Source: Treponema sp.
GTDB taxonomy: Bacteria; Spirochaetota; Spirochaetia; Treponematales; Treponemataceae
DNA: 43,614 nucleotides
Assembly: GCA_004294945.1 (NCBI GenBank)
Contig: SHOL01000001.1
Location: 1 to 43,614, forward strand
Direction: 5' to 3'
A program made the position numbers and the translations under genes. Positions within the stretch are counted from its first letter, which is position 1. Every line of letters starts with the position of its first letter. Shown here piece after piece: positions 17,123 through 24,734 of the stretch. Under the pieces are notes generated by a model. The model worked only from the letters and a program-made list of their open reading frames with translations, ran no database searches and was not told the origin of the DNA.

Positions 17123-17914
17123 ATGAGTGTTGGTATTCATGTAACACAGGATTTTCCCCGCGTACAGGACAGTATTGTCGTATTCTGTCTCTGCTTTGGC
17201 ATGATCTGGATGGCCGGAATGCAGTCTTTCGGGTTGACAGGCAGGCATGCCAGCATGCTGGTGCAAGTGTCGCTGATTCTGATTCCGGTACTCTATTGTA
17301 AAATTCGCGGCTGGAAAATCAGGCATGTGTTTTGCCTGAACCCGCCTCGTATTCCGGATTTGCTTGCCGGGACGTTTTTGGCAGCAGGACTGCAACTGTG
17401 TTTCTGGATAGCCGGTTCTACGATGCTGGAATATGTATCTCATGCACGCTATGCCTCGGTTTCTCTTGCATCTCTCGCCTTCGATACCAATTTTCTGTTT
17501 TCATTTTTGATTCTTGTGCTGGCTCCGGCGATCGGAGAGGAATTTCTGTTTCGGGGCTTTATTGCGTCCGGTTTTTCCTCGATCGGCAGAAAGGCAACAG
17601 TGATCCTCGGTTCGTTGTTTTTTGCACTGATCCATTTAGATATCTATCGCTTGCTGTTTGTATTTATTGCGGGAATCGTGTTCGGTATCGTACGAGAAAA
17701 AACACAATCACTTTATGTGGTGATGTGGATGCACTTTGTCCATAATAGCATCCCTTTTGTCTTGTTGAGAACCTCATCTTCGTTTGCTGAATTTGTTATC
17801 GGAAGTGAAACGAACAAAACACTGTGTTTTATTGGCGGCTTACTACTGTGTGCTGTCGGGATTATTGGGTTCTCTGCAGGTTCAAAAACGCATGACAAAG
17901 GACTTAGAACGTGA
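17123..17914 (+). CDS. CPBP-family intramembrane metalloprotease (CAAX protease/Abi)
   Basis: The product is about 263 residues with seven or eight hydrophobic segments. The CPBP catalytic motifs are present in order: EE-x3-R at Glu139, Glu140 and Arg144 (GEEFLFRGF), FALIHLD with its histidine, and HFVHNSIPF. Substrates of bacterial CPBP proteins are mostly unknown. The reading frame is open from a TTG at 17030. ATG 17123, with AAGAAG just upstream, is preferred because the preceding residues are polar and family-unlike; ATG 17054 is possible. The last 11 bases overlap the 3' end of the converging GNAT gene. Confidence 0.85.
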   Translation: MSVGIHVTQDFPRVQDSIVVFCLCFGMIWMAGMQSFGLTGRHASMLVQVSLILIPVLYCKIRGWKIRHVFCLNPPRIPDLLAGTFLAAGLQLCFWIAGSTMLEYVSHARYASVSLASLAFDTNFLFSFLILVLAPAIGEEFLFRGFIASGFSSIGRKATVILGSLFFALIHLDIYRLLFVFIAGIVFGIVREKTQSLYVVMWMHFVHNSIPFVLLRTSSSFAEFVIGSETNKTLCFIGGLLLCAVGIIGFSAGSKTHDKGLRT

Positions 17915-18524
17915 TTCCCAGATACATGCCCCATGCTGTGTCTTCAATAAGATGAAATCCCATTTTCTTATAAAATCCTTGCGCTGCGGTATTGTCTTTG
18001 TCTACGCCAAGATGCAATCCGGGAGTGTTTCGTTTTTTCAGTTCTGTAAACAGTGTTTGCATCAATTCTCGTCCGCATCCTTTTCCCTGCAGAGAAGGCA
18101 GTAAATCGATATGGAGATGGGCCGGATATTTTGTATACAGTTCGCGGCTTGTATCCGGTGTTTTTGTATGATCGGAATGAAGTATCTGTATGATGTTTTG
18201 TTCATTCCGGGAAAGGCCGGTATTGTTCAAGGAATCCAGCGGGTATCGTTCGACAAGTTTCGGCAACCATTCCGTAGATAACCACTTTCTGTAGGCTTCT
18301 GTATCCTGAACCGCAACAAGATACCCCTGGGGTACTGCATGCAATTCTGCTATAAAACAAAGACGAATATCATAGAAAAAATACGGTGCAGCGTAATACT
18401 GACCTAGAATATAGGGATCCTTAAAAAGGCGGGTTGCATCGGTCCCGCTGTTTCCGGTCTGTAAACAGATTTGGTATGCATAGGGAATATCCGAATATAG
18501 TGCTGTTCTGATTAATTGAGACAT
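17904..18524 (-). CDS. GNAT-family N-acetyltransferase
   Basis: The protein is 206 residues. The C-terminal half has the acetyl-CoA-binding motif A (LHIDLLPSLQGKGCGRELMQTL, with Q-G-K-G-x-G), then LHLGVDKDNTAAQGFYKKMGF, a standard GNAT motif B. The N-terminal half resembles the acetyltransferase-like domain found with O-GlcNAcase proteins (DIPYAYQICLQTG, then YYAAPYFFYDIRLCFIAE). The acceptor substrate cannot be told. It runs divergently from dnaX and overlaps the CPBP gene tail to tail. Confidence 0.88.
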   Translation of the reverse strand: MSQLIRTALYSDIPYAYQICLQTGNSGTDATRLFKDPYILGQYYAAPYFFYDIRLCFIAELHAVPQGYLVAVQDTEAYRKWLSTEWLPKLVERYPLDSLNNTGLSRNEQNIIQILHSDHTKTPDTSRELYTKYPAHLHIDLLPSLQGKGCGRELMQTLFTELKKRNTPGLHLGVDKDNTAAQGFYKKMGFHLIEDTAWGMYLGITF

Positions 18525-18595
18525 TCAGACTCCTTTTCAAGCTGAATACCAGACAAAACTAGCAGTGTTGGTACGTTCTGTCCAGTCGTGGTTTC

Positions 18596-18628
18596 CAGCT
18601 TTCAAAGCTGTTTTTTTTGTGATACTGT
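18596..18628 (+). promoter_or_regulatory. Terminator-like hairpin plus extended -10 in front of dnaX
   Basis: CAGCTT-TCA-AAGCTG (18596-18610) is a 6-bp perfect stem followed by eight T residues, a classic intrinsic terminator shape, ending 17 bases before the dnaX ATG. TGT-GATACT (18619-18627) right after it resembles an extended -10 that would start transcription almost at the ATG. The site is either an attenuator in a longer leader or a block against read-through ahead of a near-leaderless mRNA. Confidence 0.4.
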
Positions 18629-18635
18629 AGAAGCT

Positions 18636-20468
18636 ATGGCATATGAAGTGACAGCGACCCGACGTCGTCCACAACGGTTTGAGGATATGATCGGGCAGGA
18701 ATTTGTTGTAGCAACCCTGCAAAAATCCATATCGGCCGGAAAAATTGCGCATGCGTATCTTTTTTCCGGTCCACGCGGCTGCGGAAAAACCAGTTCGGCC
18801 CGAATACTGGCAAAAGCCCTGAATTGTGAAAACGGCCCGTCCGGCACTCCCTGCGGGACGTGTGTTGCCTGTACGGAAATTACTCGCGGATCCAGTCTTG
18901 ATGTCATTGAAATCGACGGAGCATCGAATACCAGTGTGAATGACGTCCGGCAGATCAAGGAAGAAGTCCAATTTCCGCCGAACTCTTGCAGATATAAAGT
19001 GTATATTATCGATGAAGTTCATATGCTCTCTACAAGTGCCTTTAATGCGTTGCTGAAAACTATTGAAGAGCCGCCCCCGTATGTCATTTTTATTTTTGCG
19101 ACAACAGAACTGCATAAAGTACCCGCAACAATCAAAAGCCGTTGCCAGCAATTCAATTTTCGTCTGGTGTCGGTAGATGCGTTGAAAAATGTTTTGGCGG
19201 AAGCATCTGCGGAGTCCGGCTTGCAAGCCGAGGATGAAGCGTTGTTCTGGATCGCTCGGGAAGCTACCGGAAGTGTTCGGGATGCGTATACGCTGTTCGA
19301 TCAGGTTGCAGCATTTTCCGATGGCGTTCTGACATTTGATAAAATTCGGGACAAGCTTGGCTTGATTGGAGTTGATCGGCTGAATCCTCTGATAGAGGCG
19401 TGCGCAAACGGAAATTCCAAAGAAGCCTTGCTGCTGCTTGATGATATTTTGCAGAGCGGGGTGTCTGTTGAACAATGTTCGGTTGATCTGGCTGATTATC
19501 TGCGTAATATTCTGTTGATTAAAGCCGGAATAGAAAAAGAAGCTCTCTTGGGTCAAAAACCGGACCGGTTTTCGGGAACGGTTCTTCAGAAATGGAATTC
19601 TGCACAGATAGAAAGAGCATTGAGTCTTGTGTTGCAGCTTTTTCGGGATATTCGTTATTCTCTGGATGTACGGTACGAACTTGAGTTGTGCATCGCACGG
19701 ATAGCAGAAGTCTCCAGCTATGTTTCCTTGACCGAACTGAAGACGATTGTACTTCAGACGCGACACATGATTGGCGGTAGAGCAAAGGGGCCCTCAGACC
19801 CTTTTGACCAAGCGGTCTGTGAAGAACACACAGAAAAGCAGGCCGCAGATCATGGAGTGTCTGACAGGAGAGAACTTCCTCCGGTTGAAACAGAATCTGC
19901 CGGACGACTGGCGGATCCCTTTGCCGAATTGAAGAAAAAAATCGGATCAGGCGTATCGTCAGGTCATTCAGTTTATGATAAGGCCGGTGCAGAAAAAAAC
20001 GGTACAGAAAAGACAGACGCAGAAAAGGCCGGCGCAGAAAAAACAACATGGCTTTCTGCTGAGCAGGAGCTGTTGTCAGCACACTCCGGAAAGGAACAGA
20101 ACGAAGGTGCGATAGCACATAGTGATAATGAGGATTCCGTTCAACACGTTCAGTTTGCCGAACTTCAGGGTGCTTTGGCCGATTTTTTTCTGGCAACGAA
20201 GAATATGATCGCTGCTGCGCTACTGCAATCGTTTGATTGGAAAGAGGAAGATGCAGGCTTTGTGTTTTCGGTCGACAAACCGTTTACGGTATCTTTTCTG
20301 GAACAGGAAATGCCTATAATCAGCTCGGCGGCTTCCCGTTTTCTTGGAAAACCGGTGATCGGTAGAATCATTTTGGACACGAGCAGACATGATGCTGATA
20401 CTGACGCCGGGAATATTCCGGAACGAGTCGAAACGATTCGAAGAATGTTTCGTGGAACGATTGTCTGA
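18636..20468 (+). CDS. dnaX: DNA polymerase III subunit gamma/tau
   Basis: DnaX is the clamp-loader ATPase. The product is about 610 residues. The Walker A GPRGCGKT is at residues 45-52. A zinc module with four cysteines follows (C-x8-C-x2-C-x2-C, about 67-82). The Walker B/DEVH box is IIDEVHMLS, and the sensor region is TELHKVPATIKSRCQQF. The C-terminal part (after about residue 370) is low-complexity and then a tau-like domain. The linker holds imperfect AEK-type repeats encoded by A-rich DNA, including an in-frame A-AAA-AAC heptamer at 19994-20000. ATG 18636 matches the family start MAYEVTATRRRP; the upstream GTG 18588 does not. It leads the dnaX-ebfC-recR operon. Confidence 0.96.
   Translation: MAYEVTATRRRPQRFEDMIGQEFVVATLQKSISAGKIAHAYLFSGPRGCGKTSSARILAKALNCENGPSGTPCGTCVACTEITRGSSLDVIEIDGASNTSVNDVRQIKEEVQFPPNSCRYKVYIIDEVHMLSTSAFNALLKTIEEPPPYVIFIFATTELHKVPATIKSRCQQFNFRLVSVDALKNVLAEASAESGLQAEDEALFWIAREATGSVRDAYTLFDQVAAFSDGVLTFDKIRDKLGLIGVDRLNPLIEACANGNSKEALLLLDDILQSGVSVEQCSVDLADYLRNILLIKAGIEKEALLGQKPDRFSGTVLQKWNSAQIERALSLVLQLFRDIRYSLDVRYELELCIARIAEVSSYVSLTELKTIVLQTRHMIGGRAKGPSDPFDQAVCEEHTEKQAADHGVSDRRELPPVETESAGRLADPFAELKKKIGSGVSSGHSVYDKAGAEKNGTEKTDAEKAGAEKTTWLSAEQELLSAHSGKEQNEGAIAHSDNEDSVQHVQFAELQGALADFFLATKNMIAAALLQSFDWKEEDAGFVFSVDKPFTVSFLEQEMPIISSAASRFLGKPVIGRIILDTSRHDADTDAGNIPERVETIRRMFRGTIV
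19994..20062 (+). promoter_or_regulatory. Candidate -1 frameshift site in dnaX
   Basis: The codons GAA AAA AAC form the heptamer A-AAA-AAC in the correct phase for simultaneous -1 slippage. The shifted frame runs about 20 codons, almost all Arg/Lys, and stops at TGA 20060-20062. The product would be about 475 residues, gamma-like in size. AAGG about ten bases upstream might act as a stimulatory ribosome site. No strong downstream stem is obvious. Confidence 0.4.
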
Positions 20469-20487
20469 GACATACAGGAGTTACGCA

Positions 20488-20787
20488 ATGAATCCGTTTG
20501 ATATTATGAAAAACGCAAAAGCAATGCAGGAACAGTTTGCAAGAATTCAGGAAGAGCTTGCCGGCGTCTCGGTTTCCGGGTCGTCAGGCGGCGGGATTGT
20601 CACTGTTACGCTTAATGGACAATTTGAAATGACAGCGGTTCATATTGATCCCATAGCGGTAGATCCAAGAGATATTCCTATGCTTCAAGACCTCATCGTT
20701 GCAGCTCACGCTCATGCATCGGAGAAGGTAAAAGAACTTCTAAAAACACGTCTGGGGCCGCTTGCCGGGAGTTTCCAGGGAGTATGA
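20488..20787 (+). CDS. ebfC: Nucleoid-associated protein YbaB/EbfC
   Basis: The 99-residue protein matches the YbaB/EbfC family: MNPFDIMKNAKAMQEQFARI, then an acidic linker, a G-rich turn GSSGGGIVTVTLNG, and a C-terminal helix. EbfC binds DNA as a dimer in Borrelia and is regularly placed between dnaX and recR. GGAG (in ACAGGAGT) lies before ATG 20488. It is 19 bases after dnaX, and its stop codon overlaps the recR start (ATGA). Confidence 0.93.
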   Translation: MNPFDIMKNAKAMQEQFARIQEELAGVSVSGSSGGGIVTVTLNGQFEMTAVHIDPIAVDPRDIPMLQDLIVAAHAHASEKVKELLKTRLGPLAGSFQGV

Positions 20788-21371
20788 ATGCTCTTGATGA
20801 TGTAATAGACAGTTTGTCGAGGCTGCCGGGGATTGGGAAAAAGAGCGCTACACGAATTGCGTATCATTTGCTGAAAAATGACAGATCGGTGTGCCTGCGA
20901 CTTGCTGATGATCTTTCGGTGTTGCATGAAAAAATTCATCCGTGCAAAATTTGCGGTTCATATGCCGAACAGGAAGTTTGCCCGGTTTGTTCAGACCCTC
21001 TTCGCGACAGAAGTGTCATTTGCGTAGTTGAACAGCCTAAAGATGTGCAATCGATTGAAGCTGTCAGAGAGTATAGAGGTCTTTTCCATGTTCTTGGAGG
21101 GGTTATTGCTCCTCTGGAGGGGATTGGTCCAGACCAGCTTCGGTTGTCGGAACTGGTGTCCCGAATTCATACTGAACACATTTCCGAAGTTATATTGGCA
21201 ACGAACCCTTCTGTGGAAGGAGATACAACTGCTTTGTATATTCAGAAAATATTAAAAAATTTGGGAGTCAAGATAACTCGTCTTGCTTCGGGATTGCCAG
21301 TTGGCGGAGATCTGGAATATGCCGACAAATTGACCTTGGCGAGAAGTTTTCGGGGGCGTTCGGTTTTTTAG
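20784..21371 (+). CDS. recR: Recombination mediator RecR
   Basis: RecR works with RecO (and RecF) to load RecA. The 195 residues have the usual order: N-terminal helix-hairpin-helix SRLPGIGKKSATRIAYHLL (about 12-30), a four-cysteine zinc finger CKICGSYAEQEVCPVC (about 54-69), and a Toprim domain with ICVVEQPKDV and the ATNPSVEGDTTA motif. The C-terminus carries ITRLASGLPVGGDLEYADK, a conserved RecR stretch. Translation is coupled to ebfC through ATGA overlap at 20784-20787. Confidence 0.96.
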   Translation: MNALDDVIDSLSRLPGIGKKSATRIAYHLLKNDRSVCLRLADDLSVLHEKIHPCKICGSYAEQEVCPVCSDPLRDRSVICVVEQPKDVQSIEAVREYRGLFHVLGGVIAPLEGIGPDQLRLSELVSRIHTEHISEVILATNPSVEGDTTALYIQKILKNLGVKITRLASGLPVGGDLEYADKLTLARSFRGRSVF

Positions 21372-21411
21372 GATTTTAGGATTGTAGAAATGTAGAATTG
21401 TAGGATTTTTG
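21365..21411. repeat. Short imperfect tandem repeat after recR
   Basis: About five 7-9 base units of the type TTGTAGGA/TTTTAGGA/TTGTAGAA follow the recR stop codon. They lie between recR and repeat copy B. No coding or terminator role is evident. Confidence 0.55.
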
Positions 21412-21422
21412 CGAATGTGGTT

Positions 21423-21567
21423 GAGGCTCTTTCAAAACTCGGAAAGTTTTGAAAGAGCAACCTTAGATGTACATGGAGAAAAATCACAAGTCATTATAAT
21501 AGAAAGACTTGTGATTTTTCTCCAAAAGTCGATTTTAAAAAGTAATCGACTTTTGAAAGCGGCTCGG
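21423..21567 (-). repeat. Three-hairpin intergenic repeat, full copy B
   Basis: This copy is in the opposite orientation to copy A. On the plus strand it reads a perfect 14-bp hairpin (21426-21439/21445-21458), then a perfect 18-bp central hairpin (21475-21492/21506-21523), then an 11-bp hairpin (21524-21534/21544-21554), ending CGGCTCGG. It abuts the stop codon of the minus-strand gene at 21568, so on that gene's strand the element starts right at its 3' end. The linker and last hairpin differ from copy A by one base in 58. Central stem changes in the two copies keep pairing apart from one G-T. Confidence 0.9.
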
Positions 21568-23073
21568 TTATCTGTTTTCTTTGATCCAGCCTTCAATGAC
21601 CAGTTCAATCTCCGGTAAATAATACCCCAATTCTTCTACCTGTTTGCGGTCGGGGCTGTCTTTCCAGTTTTGATATGGATCGTTATAGTGTTCAAAAAGA
21701 AAGGTGTAAATTATTTCTTCGGCTTCATTCTGCTTTTTATTAAAAAACGAGCCTTTTTTTGTTGTAGAACCTGACAAGACTGTACGAATTGAGGGACGTA
21801 TTCCCCGGAAAAAAAGTTCTTTATATACGGTATAGGTTTTTCCAGTTTTTTTTCTGATGATATCTGCTATAGAATTCGGGGCAGACAGAACTCTCTCGGG
21901 CTGCTTCGGAAGTTCTATGGTGCGTGTTCCCTGTGTCCTGGTGAAAGGCCGAGAGGGTTTCGCTGCAGTTTTGCTGGTAAGAATCTTGGCCGTCGTGTGC
22001 GTTTTGGTTTTTTTGGAAACAGGCGCTATACGAGTTTCTTGTTTTCGCTTGTTCCGTTTGATGGTTTGCTTTCGTCTGTGTGTATACGTTGCAGTTTTAA
22101 CTGGCCTGACAGCTTCGGCTGCGGGTATTGGAGCGGCAACTCTGTCTTTATATGCAGCCCAGGTACGTTGAAGATATAAATCGCCGTTTATGCTGTAATA
22201 ATACCCGGTGACTACATTTGACAAGACACTGTTCAGAATCTCTTCATCTTTCCAGTTGTGTTCTCTGCCTTTTTTTATTGCCTGAAAGATTTCATGATGA
22301 CAGGTTTTATTTTTTCTGCTGTACAAAAAAATAGTTTTCTCGAAAGTTGGATTGAATACGAGATTCCAGTATTTAAGGCAATATGCAATAACAATATCTT
22401 CTGTCCTGGTGATTTGCGGCGGAAGGCAGATGCGGGCTATGTCTGCAGGATCAAAGACAATTGTTGACAAATCGATGGTTGGACGGGATTTTTTTTCGAT
22501 CTGAGTTTGTTTGTGTTTAACGTTTTTTTTCCGTTCATTTTCCTTGCGGAATTCATGGAGTACAACCAGATTGTCTGTGACATACAATCGAATGAGTTCT
22601 GCTGTACGTTCCATTTGCACACTTCTGAAATCGAGCACTTTTGCATATCGTACATATTTCTCGGTAAAAGCTATGGCTTCGTAACGATCAGGAGAAATAA
22701 TGGAGAGCAGACTTTCGGCCAGCTTGATGACTGAATATGCATCGTCCTGCCGCAAGGAATCTATATCCCGCGTTAATATCAGTATTATTTTTTTGGTTCG
22801 TTCTATTAACCGATCAGCAAGGGCGAGCAGGCTTTCGGCAAGTAATTCTTGAAACCGGGAATCATGAGAACGATACAGGCGAATCAGTTGAGCCCGTTTT
22901 TCTGGATCCGGATATTTTTGGGCAATTTTGGTGTTGTATAATTTGAGTGCTTCGGCTTGTCTTCCTGATGAACGAAGATCGAAATAGCGTTCAACATCCA
23001 AATCGCTGTCGAGGCTAATATTTGGATATTCCTGCGTGAGAATTCGCTTTTGTATGTCTGACAACATGTTCAT
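21568..23073 (-). CDS. Unknown protein of 501 residues with a basic linker
   Basis: I do not recognise the family. The soluble protein has a helical N-terminal half, with segments resembling short repeat helices (SSGRQAEALKLYNTKIAQKY, then AESLLALADRLIERTKKI). A strongly basic, Thr/Lys/Arg-rich disordered linker spans about residues 330-400, and a C-terminal helical domain of about 100 residues follows. The basic linker could contact nucleic acid or membrane, which is a guess. ATG 23073 is chosen for AAAGG seven bases upstream, over the TTG at 23079. It lies downstream of flaB, separated by the flaB terminator, and ends directly against repeat copy B. Confidence 0.7.
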   Translation of the reverse strand: MNMLSDIQKRILTQEYPNISLDSDLDVERYFDLRSSGRQAEALKLYNTKIAQKYPDPEKRAQLIRLYRSHDSRFQELLAESLLALADRLIERTKKIILILTRDIDSLRQDDAYSVIKLAESLLSIISPDRYEAIAFTEKYVRYAKVLDFRSVQMERTAELIRLYVTDNLVVLHEFRKENERKKNVKHKQTQIEKKSRPTIDLSTIVFDPADIARICLPPQITRTEDIVIAYCLKYWNLVFNPTFEKTIFLYSRKNKTCHHEIFQAIKKGREHNWKDEEILNSVLSNVVTGYYYSINGDLYLQRTWAAYKDRVAAPIPAAEAVRPVKTATYTHRRKQTIKRNKRKQETRIAPVSKKTKTHTTAKILTSKTAAKPSRPFTRTQGTRTIELPKQPERVLSAPNSIADIIRKKTGKTYTVYKELFFRGIRPSIRTVLSGSTTKKGSFFNKKQNEAEEIIYTFLFEHYNDPYQNWKDSPDRKQVEELGYYLPEIELVIEGWIKENR

Positions 23074-23090
23074 GCTCAAGCCTTTGTGTA

Positions 23091-23147
23091 AAAAAAAGGG
23101 TTAATTTCCGGATCATATCATATATGCGATCCAAAAATTAACCCTTT
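23091..23147 (-). terminator. Terminator of flaB
   Basis: On the minus strand, AAAGGGTTAATTTTTGGATC pairs with GATCCGGAAATTAACCCTTT around a roughly 12-base loop and is followed by a run of T residues. It begins about 20 bases after the flaB stop and ends 18 bases before the next gene on that strand. Confidence 0.88.
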
Positions 23148-23167
23148 CCGTCTGCTGTTCGGAAGAA

Positions 23168-24028
23168 TTACTGCAAGAGGCTCAGAACGCCTTGGGTTGA
23201 CTGGTTTGCTTGAGCAAGCATAGCTGTTCCTGCCTGGGAAAGAATCTGATTCTTGGTGTAATCAACCATTTCCTTGGCCATGTCTGTATCGCGTATTCGC
23301 GATTCTGCAGCCTGAAGGTTTTCTGCGCCAATGCTCAGTCCTTTCATGGTGTACTCAAGGCGGTTCTGATAAGCTCCGAGATCTGCTCTCTGCTTGTTGA
23401 CCTTTTTGAGCGCTTCGTCGAGAGTTCCGATTGCACGGTTTGCGTTGTCTGCGTTGTCGAGAGTTATTGTCTTCTCGTCGCCGACATTTCTTACACCAAG
23501 CGCCATGGCTGTCATGGTGCCGATGTATACACGGGTTCTCTGATCCATGTTGGCACCGATATGGAACCACATAGATCCTGTCACTGTATTGTCTCCGGTT
23601 TCTTTTGCGAAACGTCCGGTAAGCATGTTCATTCCGTTAAACTGCGCCTGGCTTGCGATTCGGTCGATTTCTGCAACAAGTTGCGAAACTTCGACTTGAA
23701 TCTGCATGCGGTCTTCTGCGGTATAGATTCCGTTTGAAGACTGTACGCTTAATTCGCGGATGCGCTGGAGGATGTCCTGGGTTTCCTGGAGAAACCCTTC
23801 GGTTGTTTGAATAAAGGAAATACCGTTTTGTGCGTTGGTTGTCGCCTGATTCAAACCCCGAACCTGACTGCGCATTTTTTCGGAAACTGCGAGTCCGGAT
23901 GCATCGTCTCCGGCGCGATTGATACGCATACCGGATGAAAGTTTTTCTATGTTCTTCTGGTTGGCTCCGGAAGTTTCTCCGAGCTGGCGGGAAGAAAACA
24001 TAGCGCTCAGATTGTGATTGATGATCAT
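23168..24028 (-). CDS. flaB: Periplasmic flagellar filament core protein, flagellin FlaB
   Basis: The 286-residue flagellin begins [17 protein letters not shown], the spirochaete FlaB N-terminus with no signal peptide. The D0/D1 motifs are [20 protein letters not shown] and [17 protein letters not shown] at the N side, and [20 protein letters not shown] at the C side. Only a short central segment (about residues 165-215) separates the D1 halves, as in other FlaB proteins, so there is no surface D2/D3 domain. AAAGGAG lies seven bases before ATG 24028; the frame is open further upstream, but that part is leader. A sigma-28-like promoter and a CsrA-type hairpin lie in the 5' region. Confidence 0.96.
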   Translation of the reverse strand: MIINHNLSAMFSSRQLGETSGANQKNIEKLSSGMRINRAGDDASGLAVSEKMRSQVRGLNQATTNAQNGISFIQTTEGFLQETQDILQRIRELSVQSSNGIYTAEDRMQIQVEVSQLVAEIDRIASQAQFNGMNMLTGRFAKETGDNTVTGSMWFHIGANMDQRTRVYIGTMTAMALGVRNVGDEKTITLDNADNANRAIGTLDEALKKVNKQRADLGAYQNRLEYTMKGLSIGAENLQAAESRIRDTDMAKEMVDYTKNQILSQAGTAMLAQANQSTQGVLSLLQ

Positions 24029-24076
24029 AATGCTACTCCTTTGGCGGTTTTGGATCGTATACTTCCTATGGATCCA

Positions 24077-24090
24077 CGGCATCCCTGCCG
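24077..24090 (-). promoter_or_regulatory. CsrA-type hairpin in the flaB leader
   Basis: On the minus strand CGGCA-GGGA-TGCCG forms a 5-bp stem exposing GGA in its loop, and CAGGGATG fits the core of the CsrA consensus (CARGGAUG). It lies about 50 bases before the flaB start. The ribosome site AGGAGT (24035-24040) offers a second GGA, the usual two-site arrangement for CsrA repression. Confidence 0.45.
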
Positions 24091-24188
24091 ATCTTTCACA
24101 GTGAACCGGTTCTTCTGACGTCACCCGCGCAGAAGACGGCCAGTTCTTTCTACCGGCAGCTGTCCGGGTTGAAAGAGACTGTACTTTG

Positions 24189-24215
24189 TGTATCGGAGTT
24201 GCAGGAAAAGTCTTA
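24189..24215 (-). promoter_or_regulatory. Sigma-28 (FliA) type promoter of flaB
   Basis: TAAGACTT, 11 bases, CCGATACA on the minus strand fits the flagellar sigma-28 consensus TAAAGTTT-N11-GCCGATAA. Transcription would begin near 24180, giving a leader of about 150 bases before flaB. Confidence 0.7.
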
Positions 24216-24265
24216 AGCAGAAACTGAAAAGAGAATTGTTTTTTTAAATGCGGTGATCGGAACCG

Positions 24266-24673
24266 TTAGCGTCTCCGTTTTTTACATTCTGTACATCCGG
24301 TTATGTGAACATGATTTTTCTGGTTTTTTCGTGCAAACATACGGGCAATCAAATACCCTTCTGGCGGAATTTCCTGTTTGCATACCGGGCAGATTCTTTC
24401 TATCTGGTCTTCAACAAAGGGATAGCAGTGGGGACAACCGAAAATATGGCAAATTTGATCGGAACTGCCGGTAAACACGGCCGATTTCAGTTGTTCTCCC
24501 AGATTCAGCGTCGAAGCGCAGACCGGACAGGTTGCTGTTCCGCGCTGAGATTTGTCGGCGTTTTTTGAGCGTTTCTTATTTTGGTGGGTAGGAAAACGAA
24601 TGCTGAATCCGTAAACCAGAAGAAGGGATCCGACTAACACGAGGATAACGATAAACCACGAGCTTGCTGTCAT
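24266..24673 (-). CDS. Membrane-anchored protein with four CxxC zinc-ribbon knuckles, unknown role
   Basis: The 135-residue protein has one N-terminal membrane helix (residues about 5-24) and a short basic linker. Its cysteine-rich domain has four C-x2-C pairs: CPVC near 49, CPHC near 80, CPVC near 95 and CTEC near 127. The pairs could bind two zinc ions as rubredoxin-like knuckles. The C-terminus is Lys/Arg-rich. I do not recognise a named family. It ends about 50 bases upstream of the flaB promoter and diverges from rsmI. Confidence 0.65.
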   Translation of the reverse strand: MTASSWFIVILVLVGSLLLVYGFSIRFPTHQNKKRSKNADKSQRGTATCPVCASTLNLGEQLKSAVFTGSSDQICHIFGCPHCYPFVEDQIERICPVCKQEIPPEGYLIARMFARKNQKNHVHITGCTECKKRRR

Positions 24674-24734
24674 ACTAAGATAGTGACATGAAACCGGACT
24701 TGTCGCAATGCTGTTTCTGGTTTATCATAAATTT

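Noticed and set aside
18537-19766. A 409-residue open frame antisense to dnaX
   Set aside because: It is opposite a certain gene, has no ribosome site or recognisable motif, and its composition (many Arg/Cys/Phe) is that of a mirror frame.
23168-24124. Longer flaB start adding 32 residues
   Set aside because: AAAGGAG at the right distance before ATG 24028 and the universal FlaB N-terminus fix the start; the upstream part is leader RNA.
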